A DNA stretch of 36,616 nt, from NCBI GenBank assembly GCA_035275345.1, contig DATEMY010000086.1, positions 1 to 36,616 on the forward strand. The letters are read 5' to 3'. Under the pieces are notes generated by a model. That model had not been told where the DNA came from and made no database searches. It worked only from the letters and a program-made list of their open reading frames with translations. Shown here piece by piece: positions 11,676 to 21,300 of the stretch (positions are counted from its first letter, which is position 1; every line of letters begins with the position of its first letter). Source of the DNA: JAJVID01 sp035275345. Lineage in GTDB: Bacteria; Acidobacteriota; Blastocatellia; RBC074. The translations under genes and the position numbers were made by a program.

Positions 11676-14600
11676 ATGAGCGGGAAATCATACAGTGCGC
11701 TGTTGTCGCGCTCCTCCGGCTGGCTGACCGGAGGAGGTGAGATGGGTAAATTGATTCGTGAGATGGATTGGTCGAAAACCCCGCTCGGGCCGATTGAAAA
11801 TTGGCCGCAGAGCCTGCGCACGACGGTCAGCCTTTGTCTAGCGTCCAACTTCCCAATCTCGATCGCGTGGGGGCCACAGCGAACCCAGATATACAATGAT
11901 GGCTACTGGCCGATTTGTGGCGCGAAGCATCCCCATTCGATGGGGCAGGACTTCAAGGAGTGCTGGTTCTCAGCTTGGCCCGCTATCGGCGAGGCATTCG
12001 AGCGCGCCACCGCAGGGGAGACGACCTTCATCAGTAACCGGCGGGTGTTTCTCGACCGTCACGGCTACCTGGAAGAAACCTTTTTCACCTTTTCCTTCTC
12101 GCCCATACTTGACGAATCGGGCGGCGTCGGCGGGCTGTTTCACCCGGTCACCGAGATGACGCAGCAGACATTGGCCGAGCGGCGGATGAGAGTTCTACGC
12201 GATCTGGCCGACCTCACGGTTGAGGCGAAGACGGTCACCGCCGCCTGCGACCTGATCGTGCAAACCCTTGCAGCGCACGAACTCGACACCCCGTTCGCGC
12301 TGCTCTATCTGTTTGACGCCGACGGCAGTCGGGCCACACTTGCCGGGAGCGCGGGACTCGCGGGAGGATCGCTCGCCAGCCCTGAGGTGGTCGCCATGGG
12401 CGCGGCGCCACAACCGTGTTGGCCGCTCAGCCAAGCGGCGAGCGACCGCCAGGTCATTCAGGTGGACGGGCTGGAGAAGTTATTCGGGCCTCTAGAGTGT
12501 GGACCGTACCCAGAATCGCCACAGACAGCCTTCGTACTGCCGATCTCCATCTCCGGCCTCGATCGCCCCTTCGGCCTACTTGTGGCCGGCGTCAGTTCGC
12601 GCCGGGAACTGGATGACGCCTACCGCACATTTTATCTGCTGTTGCGGGAGGCCGTGACCAACGCGCTCACCAATGCTCGGGACTACGAAGAAGAGCGTAA
12701 GCGCGCCGAAGCCCTCGCTGAACTCGACCGCGCCAAGACGGCCTTCTTCTCGAACGTCAGCCACGAATTCCGCACCCCTCTGACGCTGATGCTGGGACCG
12801 CTGGAAGATATTCTGGCCCAGCCCGATGACCTGCCGCTTGAAAATCGCGAGCGGCTGGAAGTCGCGCACCGCAATTCCCTTCGCCTGCTCAAACTCGTCA
12901 ACTCGCTTCTGGACTTCTCGCGCATCGAGGCCGGGCGCATACAGGCGTCGTATGAGCCGACCGATCTGGCCTCGCTCACGGCGGATCTCGCAAGCGTCTT
13001 CCGCTCCGCGATTGAACGGGCCGGTTTGAAGCTGATCGTCGACTGCCCGCCGCTTTCAGAAGCCATATACGTTGACCGCGAAATGTGGGAGAAGATCGTT
13101 CTCAATCTCATCTCGAACGCGTTCAAGTTCACCTTCAGCGGCGAGATCGAAGTCTCTCTGCGTGGGGTCGGCAAGAATGTGGAACTGTCGGTGAGAGACA
13201 CCGGAACAGGCATCCCGCCTGAGGAAGTGTCGCGCCTGTTTGAGCGATTCTATCGCGTCAAAGGCGCGCGCGGTCGCTCGTTTGAGGGCAGCGGGATCGG
13301 CCTCGCGCTCGTCCAGGAACTCGTCAAGTTGCAGGGCGGAACAGTTTGGGTCGAAAGCGAATTGGACAAGGGCAGCGTTTTCACTGTTTCAATACCGTTC
13401 GGCTTCGCGCACCTGCCAGCCGAGCGCGTCGGCGGCGCTCGCGCTCTCTCCTCGACCGCGACTGACGCGACGGCTTTTGTCGAAGAGGCGCTGAGATGGT
13501 TGCCGGACGCGCCGCGGTCTGTCCGTCCTGCGGGAGATTTTATCGGTCAGAGGCTCGGAGACTTTCAAAGGACCGGCTCGGAGAGACTGCCTCAATCTGG
13601 ACAATCCGGGGCGCGCCGCATCCTGCTGGCCGACGACAATGCGGATATGCGCGAGTACGTACGACGATTGCTGGCGGAAAAATATGAAGTCGAAGCCGTC
13701 GCGGACGGCGAGGCCGCGCTGCAGGCGGCGCGCGAACACGCTCCCGATCTGATCCTGACCGACGTGATGATGCCGAATCTCGACGGGTTCGGATTGTTGT
13801 GTGAACTGCGCGCCGATGAGGGGTTGAAGACCATCCCCGTCATTCTGCTATCGGCTCGCGCGGGCGAAGAATCGCGCTCCGAGGGGATGGAAGCCGGGGC
13901 GGACGATTATCTGATCAAGCCGTTTTCGGCGCGCGAGTTGATGGCGAGAGTGGAAGCGCATCTGAAGCTTCAAGAGGTGCGGCGACAGTCACAGGAAGCA
14001 TTACGAGCGTCGGAGTGGAAATTTTCCGCCGCCTTCGAACAAAGCCCCCTTGCGTTGGCCATCACATCGCTTGACGACGAGCGGCTGGTGGAGGTCAACG
14101 AAAGTTACGTGCGGCTGACGGGTTACACGCGCGATGAAGCGATAGGACGCACGTCCGAAGAGTTGAAGATCTGGGTCGATCCGGGGCGGCGCGCCGAGTG
14201 GCTAAGACTACTCCGGGCAGGCGAGCGCGTCTACGATTTTGAAATCAGCTTCCGCACGAAGCGCGGACGGGAGCGGGTATGCCTGCTCGGATCGTCACTG
14301 ATTGAGATCAACTCACGCCCTCACATCGTCAGTTCGTTCGCCGACATCACCGACCGCAGGTGGATGGAAGAATTGTTGCGCGAAAGCCAGGAGCGGCTAA
14401 GATTCGCGCTCGAATCGGCGCAGGTCGGCGATTGGGATTTGGATCTGATTACCGGAAAAGCTGAACGCTCGTTTCTGCATGACAAATGTTTCGGGGCGAC
14501 CGAGCCTTTTGCGGAGTGGAGCTACGAAAAATTTCTGTCGTTCGTTCATCCCGAAGATTTGGCTGAGGTCGACCAGAAATTTGGCAAAGCGACCGCCGAA

Positions 14601-16001
14601 CAGACGGGCTGGCATTTTGAATGCCGCGTCATCTGGCCGGACGGCTCGATCCATTGGATTGAAGCGCACGGCCGCGTATATCACACAATTGGCGGGAAAC
14701 CGTCCCGGATGTTAGGCGTCGTCGCCGATATCACCAAGCGCAAGCAGGCCGAAGAAGAGATCGCCCGGCTGCTGGCCGAAGAACAGACGGCGCGTGAAAT
14801 AGCTGAGCAGGCCACGCGCGCGAAAGATGAATTCCTCGCCATGGTTTCGCACGAATTGCGCTCGCCGCTCAACGCGATTCTCGGCTGGAACCGTCTGCTT
14901 CGCTCGCAGCGAGGCGACGACCAGCAGATCGCGAGGGTGGCTGAGACCGTCGAGAACAGCGGTAAAGCGCAACTGCGACTGATCGAAGACCTGCTCGATA
15001 CGGCGCGCATCGTCAGCGGAAAAATGAAACTGGAGACCCGGCCGGTCGAACTCGTGGATGTGATATCGTCGGCGCTCAACACCGTTAGACCAGCGGCCGA
15101 CAGTAAAGGCATCGTCATCGTCACAGACCTTGATCCCGAAGCCGGGCAAATCACCGGCGATCCCGGACGCTTAGAGCAAATCGTTTGGAATCTGGTGTCG
15201 AACGCCATCAAGTTCACGCCCGAAGGCGGGTGGGTATGGGTCGAACTCAGGCGCGGCGGCCCCGGCGTGCAGATAATCGTGCGGGATTCCGGACAGGGCA
15301 TCGGCCCTGACGTGCTGCCTTACGTCTTCGACCGGTTCAAACAGGCCGACTCCTCCGTCTCGCGCCGTTTCGGTGGGTTGGGGCTGGGACTTGCGCTAGT
15401 CAAACATTTGGTCGAACTTCATGGAGGCGGTGTAACGGCCGAGAGCCCGGGCGAAGGCCGGGGATCGACCTTCACCGTCAACCTGCCGGCGCGCGCCGTC
15501 ACAGGAACCGTGGAGGCAAGGAGTCGCGGAGAACGGGAGGCGGTCGTCGCCCGGCCGCCTCCTACCGGTCTGCGACCCGCATCCCTCAGTGGCATACGAG
15601 CGCTCGTGGTGGACGATGAGGCCGACGCGCTCGAACTGATTACCCTCACGCTCGAACAATATGGGGCGATCGTCACCGGCGTGAACTCGGCCGCCGACGC
15701 GCTCGCCGCGCTCGAATCACATCTCGAAGACGGGACTGATGGCGCGCCGTTTGATGTGCTGATCAGCGATATCGGGATGCCAGGCGCTGACGGCTACGAA
15801 TTGATTCGGCGCCTGAGATCGCATGCAGACAAGCGTGTGAGTGGAATCCACGCCGTTGCGCTCACGGCTTACGCCCGCACTGAAGACCGGCTGCTGGCTT
15901 TGCAGGCGGGCTTTCATATGCACGTCCCCAAGCCTGTTGACGAAGCGGAGTTGACGACGGTGATTGCCGCCCTCACGGGTCGCGCGCCGGGCTGTGGTTG
16001 A
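11676..16001 (+). CDS. Soluble hybrid histidine kinase with two kinase cores and two receiver domains
   Basis: The start chosen is the ATG at 11676, about 10 bp after a GAAGGGGGGGGG stretch, giving 1,441 residues; a GTG at 11652 is also in frame. Domains in order: a PAS-like N-terminal domain with MDWSKTPLGPIENWP; a GAF-like domain (about 180-335); HisKA with H363 in SHEFRTPL; HATPase (about 465-585; DTGTGIP, GSGIGLALV); receiver 1 with D696; two PAS domains (about 780-900 and 903-1028); a second HisKA with H1059 in SHELRSPL; a second HATPase (about 1155-1272); and a C-terminal receiver with D1365. No membrane segment is visible, so it probably senses a cytoplasmic signal. No DNA-binding output partner is adjacent, so the phosphate target is unknown. 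The two cores differ in sequence, so they did not arise by a recent internal duplication. Confidence 0.93.
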   Translation: MSGKSYSALLSRSSGWLTGGGEMGKLIREMDWSKTPLGPIENWPQSLRTTVSLCLASNFPISIAWGPQRTQIYNDGYWPICGAKHPHSMGQDFKECWFSAWPAIGEAFERATAGETTFISNRRVFLDRHGYLEETFFTFSFSPILDESGGVGGLFHPVTEMTQQTLAERRMRVLRDLADLTVEAKTVTAACDLIVQTLAAHELDTPFALLYLFDADGSRATLAGSAGLAGGSLASPEVVAMGAAPQPCWPLSQAASDRQVIQVDGLEKLFGPLECGPYPESPQTAFVLPISISGLDRPFGLLVAGVSSRRELDDAYRTFYLLLREAVTNALTNARDYEEERKRAEALAELDRAKTAFFSNVSHEFRTPLTLMLGPLEDILAQPDDLPLENRERLEVAHRNSLRLLKLVNSLLDFSRIEAGRIQASYEPTDLASLTADLASVFRSAIERAGLKLIVDCPPLSEAIYVDREMWEKIVLNLISNAFKFTFSGEIEVSLRGVGKNVELSVRDTGTGIPPEEVSRLFERFYRVKGARGRSFEGSGIGLALVQELVKLQGGTVWVESELDKGSVFTVSIPFGFAHLPAERVGGARALSSTATDATAFVEEALRWLPDAPRSVRPAGDFIGQRLGDFQRTGSERLPQSGQSGARRILLADDNADMREYVRRLLAEKYEVEAVADGEAALQAAREHAPDLILTDVMMPNLDGFGLLCELRADEGLKTIPVILLSARAGEESRSEGMEAGADDYLIKPFSARELMARVEAHLKLQEVRRQSQEALRASEWKFSAAFEQSPLALAITSLDDERLVEVNESYVRLTGYTRDEAIGRTSEELKIWVDPGRRAEWLRLLRAGERVYDFEISFRTKRGRERVCLLGSSLIEINSRPHIVSSFADITDRRWMEELLRESQERLRFALESAQVGDWDLDLITGKAERSFLHDKCFGATEPFAEWSYEKFLSFVHPEDLAEVDQKFGKATAEQTGWHFECRVIWPDGSIHWIEAHGRVYHTIGGKPSRMLGVVADITKRKQAEEEIARLLAEEQTAREIAEQATRAKDEFLAMVSHELRSPLNAILGWNRLLRSQRGDDQQIARVAETVENSGKAQLRLIEDLLDTARIVSGKMKLETRPVELVDVISSALNTVRPAADSKGIVIVTDLDPEAGQITGDPGRLEQIVWNLVSNAIKFTPEGGWVWVELRRGGPGVQIIVRDSGQGIGPDVLPYVFDRFKQADSSVSRRFGGLGLGLALVKHLVELHGGGVTAESPGEGRGSTFTVNLPARAVTGTVEARSRGEREAVVARPPPTGLRPASLSGIRALVVDDEADALELITLTLEQYGAIVTGVNSAADALAALESHLEDGTDGAPFDVLISDIGMPGADGYELIRRLRSHADKRVSGIHAVALTAYARTEDRLLALQAGFHMHVPKPVDEAELTTVIAALTGRAPGCG

Positions 16002-16059
16002 GAGCCAAGCGATGAATGGAAAACTATTCCGACGCTAGACAATCACGGTTCCGGCGCAT

Positions 16060-17154
16060 CTATCCTTTCGACTCTTCCAACAACTCGGCCAGATATTGCT
16101 TCCATAATTCAGGCAGCGAATGAGTGCCATGACCGCGCGTCTTGTCGCTAATCGGAATCAAGATGAAGCGGCCTCGTTTCACGCGCTTGATCTCCTTCTC
16201 CACAATCCCAAGCTCAGGAGGGTTGACCTGATCGTCGGCTGAATTGACAGCGACGAGCGGCGCCTTGATGCTTTCGAGCTTCGGTTCGGGGTCGTAATCG
16301 CGCGAGGCGTCGAAGGCGTAGAGCATATCGTTGGCGTCGGCGCGGGACAGTTGCGTTCGTACCGCGTTGTCAAACATCCTGTCGGCGGCGTCGCGGTTGG
16401 GCGCCTGTTTGTATTGCTGCAACGGTATGCTGCTCATAAACATCAGCGTATAGATGGCCGATGTCAGACCGCGACTGGGTTGCTGTTTGTATTCTCCGTT
16501 GTTCCAATCGGGATCATTCTTGATCGAATCGATGACCATCCGCCGCATCATCCGGTTGCGGCCTGAGATTTGAACCGGCAGGCTGGCTAGCGGCATCAAC
16601 GCGTCCATAAAATCAGGATACTTTTCTCCCCAAACCCAGGTTTGCATCCCGCCCATCGAGGTCCCCATCACCAGCCGGAGGCGATTCACTTTGAGTCCTT
16701 CGGTCAAAAGCCTGTATTGGGCCGTCACCATATCGTTGTAGGCGTAACGCGGGAATCGCGCGCGCAGGCCGTTGCTGGGCTTCGACGACTGGCCGTGGCC
16801 GACGCCGTCAGGCAGGATGATGAAATACTTCGTAGCGTCGAGTAACTGTCCAGGCCCGAAGAGCGCGCCTCCAAATTGGTTCGAAAGAAAACCTGCGCCT
16901 GAGCCTCCTGTGCCGTGCAGGATAAGCACGGCGTTGCGCACGACGCCTGAAGCGTCGCGCTTCGGCTCGCCTATTGTGCGGTAATGCAACTTCAACTCGG
17001 GCAGCGTTTCGCCGCTGTCGAATTTGAAATCGCGCATGACGAAATCGCCTTCTACCGGTGGAGGGTAACTCGGCGTCCGCGTCGTGTTCTGCGTCTGCGC
17101 GGCGGTCGTTATTGCGAATAGGAACAGTAATGGCAAGATCATTCTTCGATTCAT
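16060..17154 (-). CDS. Exported alpha/beta hydrolase, MetX (homoserine acetyltransferase)-like
   Basis: This 364-residue protein starts at the ATG at 17154, which has AAGGA 8 bp upstream. The open frame continues farther up into a repeat element, but that part has no coding character. The N-terminus has a signal peptide (MNRRMILPLLFLFAITTAAQ). The hydrolase fold shows LILHGTGGSG (77-86), the nucleophile elbow GTSMGG with S166, an acidic residue in NSADDQ (D307/D308) and a histidine in GHGTHSLPE (H342/H345). The overall layout resembles homoserine O-acetyltransferase, but export argues against methionine synthesis, and an esterase or related role is more likely. The substrate is not known. Confidence 0.88.
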   Translation of the reverse strand: MNRRMILPLLFLFAITTAAQTQNTTRTPSYPPPVEGDFVMRDFKFDSGETLPELKLHYRTIGEPKRDASGVVRNAVLILHGTGGSGAGFLSNQFGGALFGPGQLLDATKYFIILPDGVGHGQSSKPSNGLRARFPRYAYNDMVTAQYRLLTEGLKVNRLRLVMGTSMGGMQTWVWGEKYPDFMDALMPLASLPVQISGRNRMMRRMVIDSIKNDPDWNNGEYKQQPSRGLTSAIYTLMFMSSIPLQQYKQAPNRDAADRMFDNAVRTQLSRADANDMLYAFDASRDYDPEPKLESIKAPLVAVNSADDQVNPPELGIVEKEIKRVKRGRFILIPISDKTRGHGTHSLPELWKQYLAELLEESKG

Positions 17155-17211
17155 GGTTCTTTTCCTTCCAACGTGTACCGTCAGTAGATCGCGAAATAGT
17201 TGTTCCTTGCG

Positions 17212-17417
17212 CCGGAGGCGCTCTGGGATATTAGCCGGTGGTGACAACCACCTGGAACGTAGTCTCTCACTGTTTACAGCCCCGGCAGGGGCGATAGACA
17301 TGTTGCCCCATATCAATTGCCAGATTCGCTCTCCTGCGCCCTTACCAGGGCGCGGACATCCGTTCGCCACTGCCCCGGTAGTTACCACCACCGGCTAATA
17401 TCCCAGAGCCCCTCCGG
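17212..17417. repeat. 206-bp MITE-like element with 32-bp terminal inverted repeats
   Basis: The ends 17212-17243 and 17386-17417 are reverse complements at 31 of 32 positions, starting CCGGAGG and containing CTGGGATATTAGCCGG. Inside lie two more perfect small hairpins, GCCCC-GGCA-GGGGC (17279-17292) and GCGCCCT-TACC-AGGGCGC (17336-17353). There is no open frame of its own. It lies between the hydrolase start and the end of the next gene. The structure suggests a non-autonomous mobile or REP-like element. No transposase is present in the window. Confidence 0.8.
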
Positions 17418-17438
17418 GGCAAAAACCGATTTCGCGAT

Positions 17439-18197
17439 TTACTGACCGTAGCGTGCTCCGCTATATTTCAGTTCGTAATCTTTGATTCGTTGGCAAGGTT
17501 GAAATTCGACGATGACGTTTAAGGCCTCGGCTGCGCGCCTGAGCTTCAGACGTTCGGCGTTGTCCCAGGCGACCGGAATCGCGCCCTTAGAGTCATTCTG
17601 GGAATCATCCGTCGATGCGCGAGCCATCAGCAGGTACTTGCCAGGAGCGACATGTTTGAATGCGAAAGCGCCGTCATCAGACGTTTTGATCTCAAAATAG
17701 CGCAACACGTCATCCGCCGATTCTTTCTCCGCCGGGATCAAATGGACGCGCAGGTTTGCAGGGAGTTTCCGTCCCTCGGTGGCCTTCGCTTTGCCTTTCA
17801 GACCTGCCCCGCCGGAAGCGATAGTGATCGTCACGTCTTTTATCTTCTCTCCCGATTTGACTGCGAGGCCGCTTCGCGCGAGGTCAACTGTACGTTTTGT
17901 CTGCGCGTTGAGTTGCGAGATCGATTGCACGTACCAGACCTCGCTCGGCAATTGAAGATCAAAACGGTAGCGCCCGGCGTTGAGGTGTCTGATTCTGAAA
18001 TCTCCCTGTTGCGAAGGCGTGGCGGATCGCTCCGTGGCTGAATTCGCTCCTGGCTGTGGCGCCGTTTCGGGCAGGAGCGTCAGAGTCGCCTCGTCAAAGA
18101 CGGCCGGCCTGTCGCCCGCGCAGGCGCCCGGCGCCGCAGCCATCGCCGCCAGTGACAAGATGATCAAGGCTGCGAAGAAAGGATGCGTGTTGTTCAT
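17439..18197 (-). CDS. Exported protein with carboxypeptidase-regulatory-like beta-sandwich domains
   Basis: The start chosen at 18197 gives 252 residues with a clear signal peptide (MNNTHPFFAALIILSLAAMA). The open frame runs upstream to 18272, but those 25 residues precede the signal peptide and are unlikely to be translated. The segments FRIRHLNAGRYRFDLQLP and GAFAFKHVAPGKYLLMARA are the typical turn-strand patterns of carboxypeptidase regulatory-like (prealbumin) domains, here twice. A cysteine in PGACAG could be a poor lipobox. No catalytic residues are visible, so a structural or binding role in the envelope is inferred. It lies downstream of the BNR protein gene, separated by a hairpin. 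Confidence 0.75.
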   Translation of the reverse strand: MNNTHPFFAALIILSLAAMAAAPGACAGDRPAVFDEATLTLLPETAPQPGANSATERSATPSQQGDFRIRHLNAGRYRFDLQLPSEVWYVQSISQLNAQTKRTVDLARSGLAVKSGEKIKDVTITIASGGAGLKGKAKATEGRKLPANLRVHLIPAEKESADDVLRYFEIKTSDDGAFAFKHVAPGKYLLMARASTDDSQNDSKGAIPVAWDNAERLKLRRAAEALNVIVEFQPCQRIKDYELKYSGARYGQ

Positions 18198-18272
18198 AAA
18201 CTTACAGCGTATTTTGTTTGAATGAAAAGTAATCCGCTCACCCAACCGAAAACTACTGTAAATGATGATCAA

Positions 18273-18331
18273 GGAAAAAACGAAATAGACGGAAAATATT
18301 ATGGGATATTTCCGTCTATTCCGTTTTTTCC
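18273..18331. repeat. CGGAAA-type hairpin, related to the palindrome at 10379-10486
   Basis: The arms 18273-18295 and 18309-18331 match at 22 of 23 positions as reverse complements around a 13-bp loop. The words GGAAAAAACG and ATAGACGGAAA resemble the segments of the 10379-10486 palindrome. It sits between the stop of the BNR protein gene and the start of the gene at 17439-18197, both on the minus strand, so it could separate their expression. Confidence 0.85.
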
Positions 18332-18350
18332 GTCCGTTCCGTAATCTCGA

Positions 18351-21300
18351 TTATCTGTCGATGCTATCGGCTTCGATAACAACTTTCGTCGTCATCTCTT
18401 TGCCTGCGACAGAAAGTTTGACGAGATACGCGCCCGGATCGAGCGGCGGGCCGAACTGGGCTCCGAAACGCCCGCCACGGCCACCACCGCCACCGCCGCC
18501 GCCACCGCCACCGAATCCTCCCTGTTGCCCCGGTTGCCCCTGTTGCCCCTGTTGCCCCTGTTGCCCCTGTTGCCCCTGAGCAGCTTGAGGTTGTCCCGTC
18601 TGTCCTTGTCCGGCTGGAGACTGGGCTTCCGGGTTATCGCCGGTCGGGCCTGGCCGGAATCCAGGGGGACGTAGCGGATCGCCGCGCAGATTCCAAATCA
18701 CGCGATTCAATCCAACATCTTTCGTCGCAGTCAGATTTCGAATGACCCTTCCGGTGATGTCGGAGATGGTGATCTTGACATCGCCGCCCGGCGCCGATTT
18801 CAGGTAGTAGCTGATGGCCGTGCCCTGCGGCGGGTTCTCGCCTCGGAAGTACTTGGCCCCGCCGGCGTAGCGGCTCAACGATATGTCACTCAGCCATTGA
18901 GTCCCCGGCCGGACGTCGAAGAGATGCGCCTCGGCGGCGAGCGCCTTCTCGTTTAACTGTTGCAGTGGAGTGATGTCGTCAATGATCCAGACGCCTCGCC
19001 CGTGGGTACCCGCGATCAGGTCGTTGTCGCGAGGGTGAATCAACAGGTCGTCCACGCGCACGGACGGCAATCCGGTCATGAACTTCTTCCACTCTGCGCC
19101 GCCATTTATCGAAACGAAGACCCCGAACTCAGTTCCGACGAAGAGCAGGTTCTTGTTCTTCGCGTCCTCAAGGATGACGTTGACGTTTCCGATCGGCAGG
19201 TTGTTCGTGATCGAGTTCCAGGTCGCGCCGTAATCGCGGGTGACGAAGACGTAAGGCTTCAGATCGTCGTTTCGATGATTGTCAATCGTCACGTAACAGG
19301 TCGCGGCGTCGAAATACGAAGGCGCGACGCGCGAGACCTGGTAATTGCCGGTAACGCCCTTAATGTTGGTCGCGACGTTGGCCCACGTCGCCCCGCCGTC
19401 TTTGCTCAATTGCACGTTACCGTCATCAGTGCCTACCCAGAGCACGCCGGGCAACTCGGGCGATTCGGCGATAGTGGTGATGTTACCGTAATTGGACACG
19501 CCGTCGTTCTTCGACGTCATCGGCTTGTCGCCATCGACGCCCATGATCGGCAGTTTACGGCGGTCAATCTGCTTCGTCAGGTCAACGCTAGCTGTCCACG
19601 TTTCGCCACGGTCAAGAGATTTGAAGAGCTTGTTCGCTCCAACGTAAATGACGCGCGGGTTGTGCGGCGACAGATGGATCGGGGTGTTCCAGTTAAAGCG
19701 ATATTGCTCGCCTGCTGGCGGCGCAGGAACGATGTTGCTTTGCAGCGGATTGCCGCCGAGGCCGAAACCGCCCGCGGCCTGCATCATTTGCGCGATCTGT
19801 TCCTGCGTGGGTTGTTGCCCTTCGCCTGATTGGGCGCCAGGTTGACCGGCCGGTTGACCGGCCGGTTGACCGGTTTGCTGACCGCCTCCACGAGCCGCCC
19901 CGCCAGGTCCGCGAGGCCGTTGCCCGGCGCGCGGACGGATTGAGACGCTGCGGCCTGTTTTCAGATCGAGGCGCTGAATATTCCCATTCTGGGATTCGGC
20001 GTAGACCGTCGTGTAATCGGTCGGGTCAATCTGCACGTAGAAACCATCGCCGCCGCCGATGCGGTACCAGTCGGCGTTGATGATTCCGCCACCACCACCA
20101 CCGCCACCACCGCCACCGCCGCCGCCACCGCCACCACCGCCGCCTGTGCGTGTCTGGCTAGGGCCGCACCAGCTGCCGTTGTCCTGCAAACCTCCGCAAA
20201 CGAAGTAGGGCTTCCGCATGTCAACCGCGACGGCGTAAATCTGCGACGCCGCGATGTTGTTGACGAACTCCCACGTCGCGGCCTGGTCGTAGCTGACGTC
20301 CAATCCGCCGTCGTTTCCGAGGATCAAGTGGTTGGTGTTATTCGGATTAATCCATAGCGCGTGGTGATCGCTGTGCGCGATGCCCTGAACTACCTGGAAC
20401 GTCTTGCCGCCGTCGGTGGATTTGTGGAAGGGAGCGCCCATTGTGTAGACGATCTGGTCGTTCTTTGGGTCAATGCGAATCTGGCTGTAGTACATCGGGC
20501 GATTATTGTTGTTGCTCGTAAGACGCCAGGTCTTGCCCTTGTCATCCGAGCGCCAGACGCCGCTCCGCTTCGGGTCGGGCGGTTGGTTGGATTGCGCCTG
20601 CTGGCCACCGCCGCCGCCAAACCCGCCGCCGCCACCGCCACCGCCACCGCCACCGCCGCCACCCGTTTGCTCTTCACCTCCGCCTGCTCCACCGCTCGCG
20701 CCGACTTCGATCTGCGCGTAGACGACGTTCGGGTTAGAGCGCGAGACGTCGAGGCCGATGCGTCCCAGCATACCTTCGGGCAATCCGGCGCCTTCGAGTT
20801 TCGTCCACGTCTTGCCGGCGTCAATGGTCTTCCAGATTGCGCTGCCGGGGCCGCCCCCGTTAAATCCCCAGGAGGTGCGACGGCGCTGGTACGACGCGGC
20901 GTATAGCGTTTTCGTGTCAACCGGATCAATCACGATGTCGGTGAATCCGGTGTCTTCGTTAATGGACTTGACGTTGGCCCACGACTTGCCCCCGTCGGTG
21001 GTCTTATAGACGCCGCGTTCTTTGTTCGGACCGAAAAGGCGTCCGAGCGCGGCGACGTAGACCGTGTTCACGTCCTTCGGGTCAATGACGATGCGCGCGA
21101 TGGTCTGCGTCTCTTTTAATCCGACGTTGGTGAAGGACTTGCCGCCGTCGGTCGATTTATAGATACCATCGCCGAAACTTGAACTCTGACGGTTGTTCGG
21201 CTCGCCCGTTCCGACCCAGATGATGTTCGGATCGGCCTGGCAGATGGCGATGTCACCGATTGAAGACGTCGGATGGGTGTCGAAGATCGGCTCCCAGGTC

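Noticed and set aside
14681..15301. Minus-strand frame of 206 codons within the hybrid kinase
   Set aside because: Antisense to the second HisKA/HATPase core; no start signal or domain.
17155..17391. N-terminal extension of the MetX-like hydrolase
   Set aside because: The extension lies in the inverted-repeat element, precedes a signal peptide and lacks a ribosome binding site, whereas the start at 17154 has one.
18301..18579. Plus-strand proline-rich frame
   Set aside because: It is the complement of the glycine tract and QQG repeats in the BNR gene.
18960..19829. Plus-strand frame of 289 codons opposite the BNR gene
   Set aside because: It is antisense to a gene with clear Asp-box repeats and shows no family resemblance or start signal.
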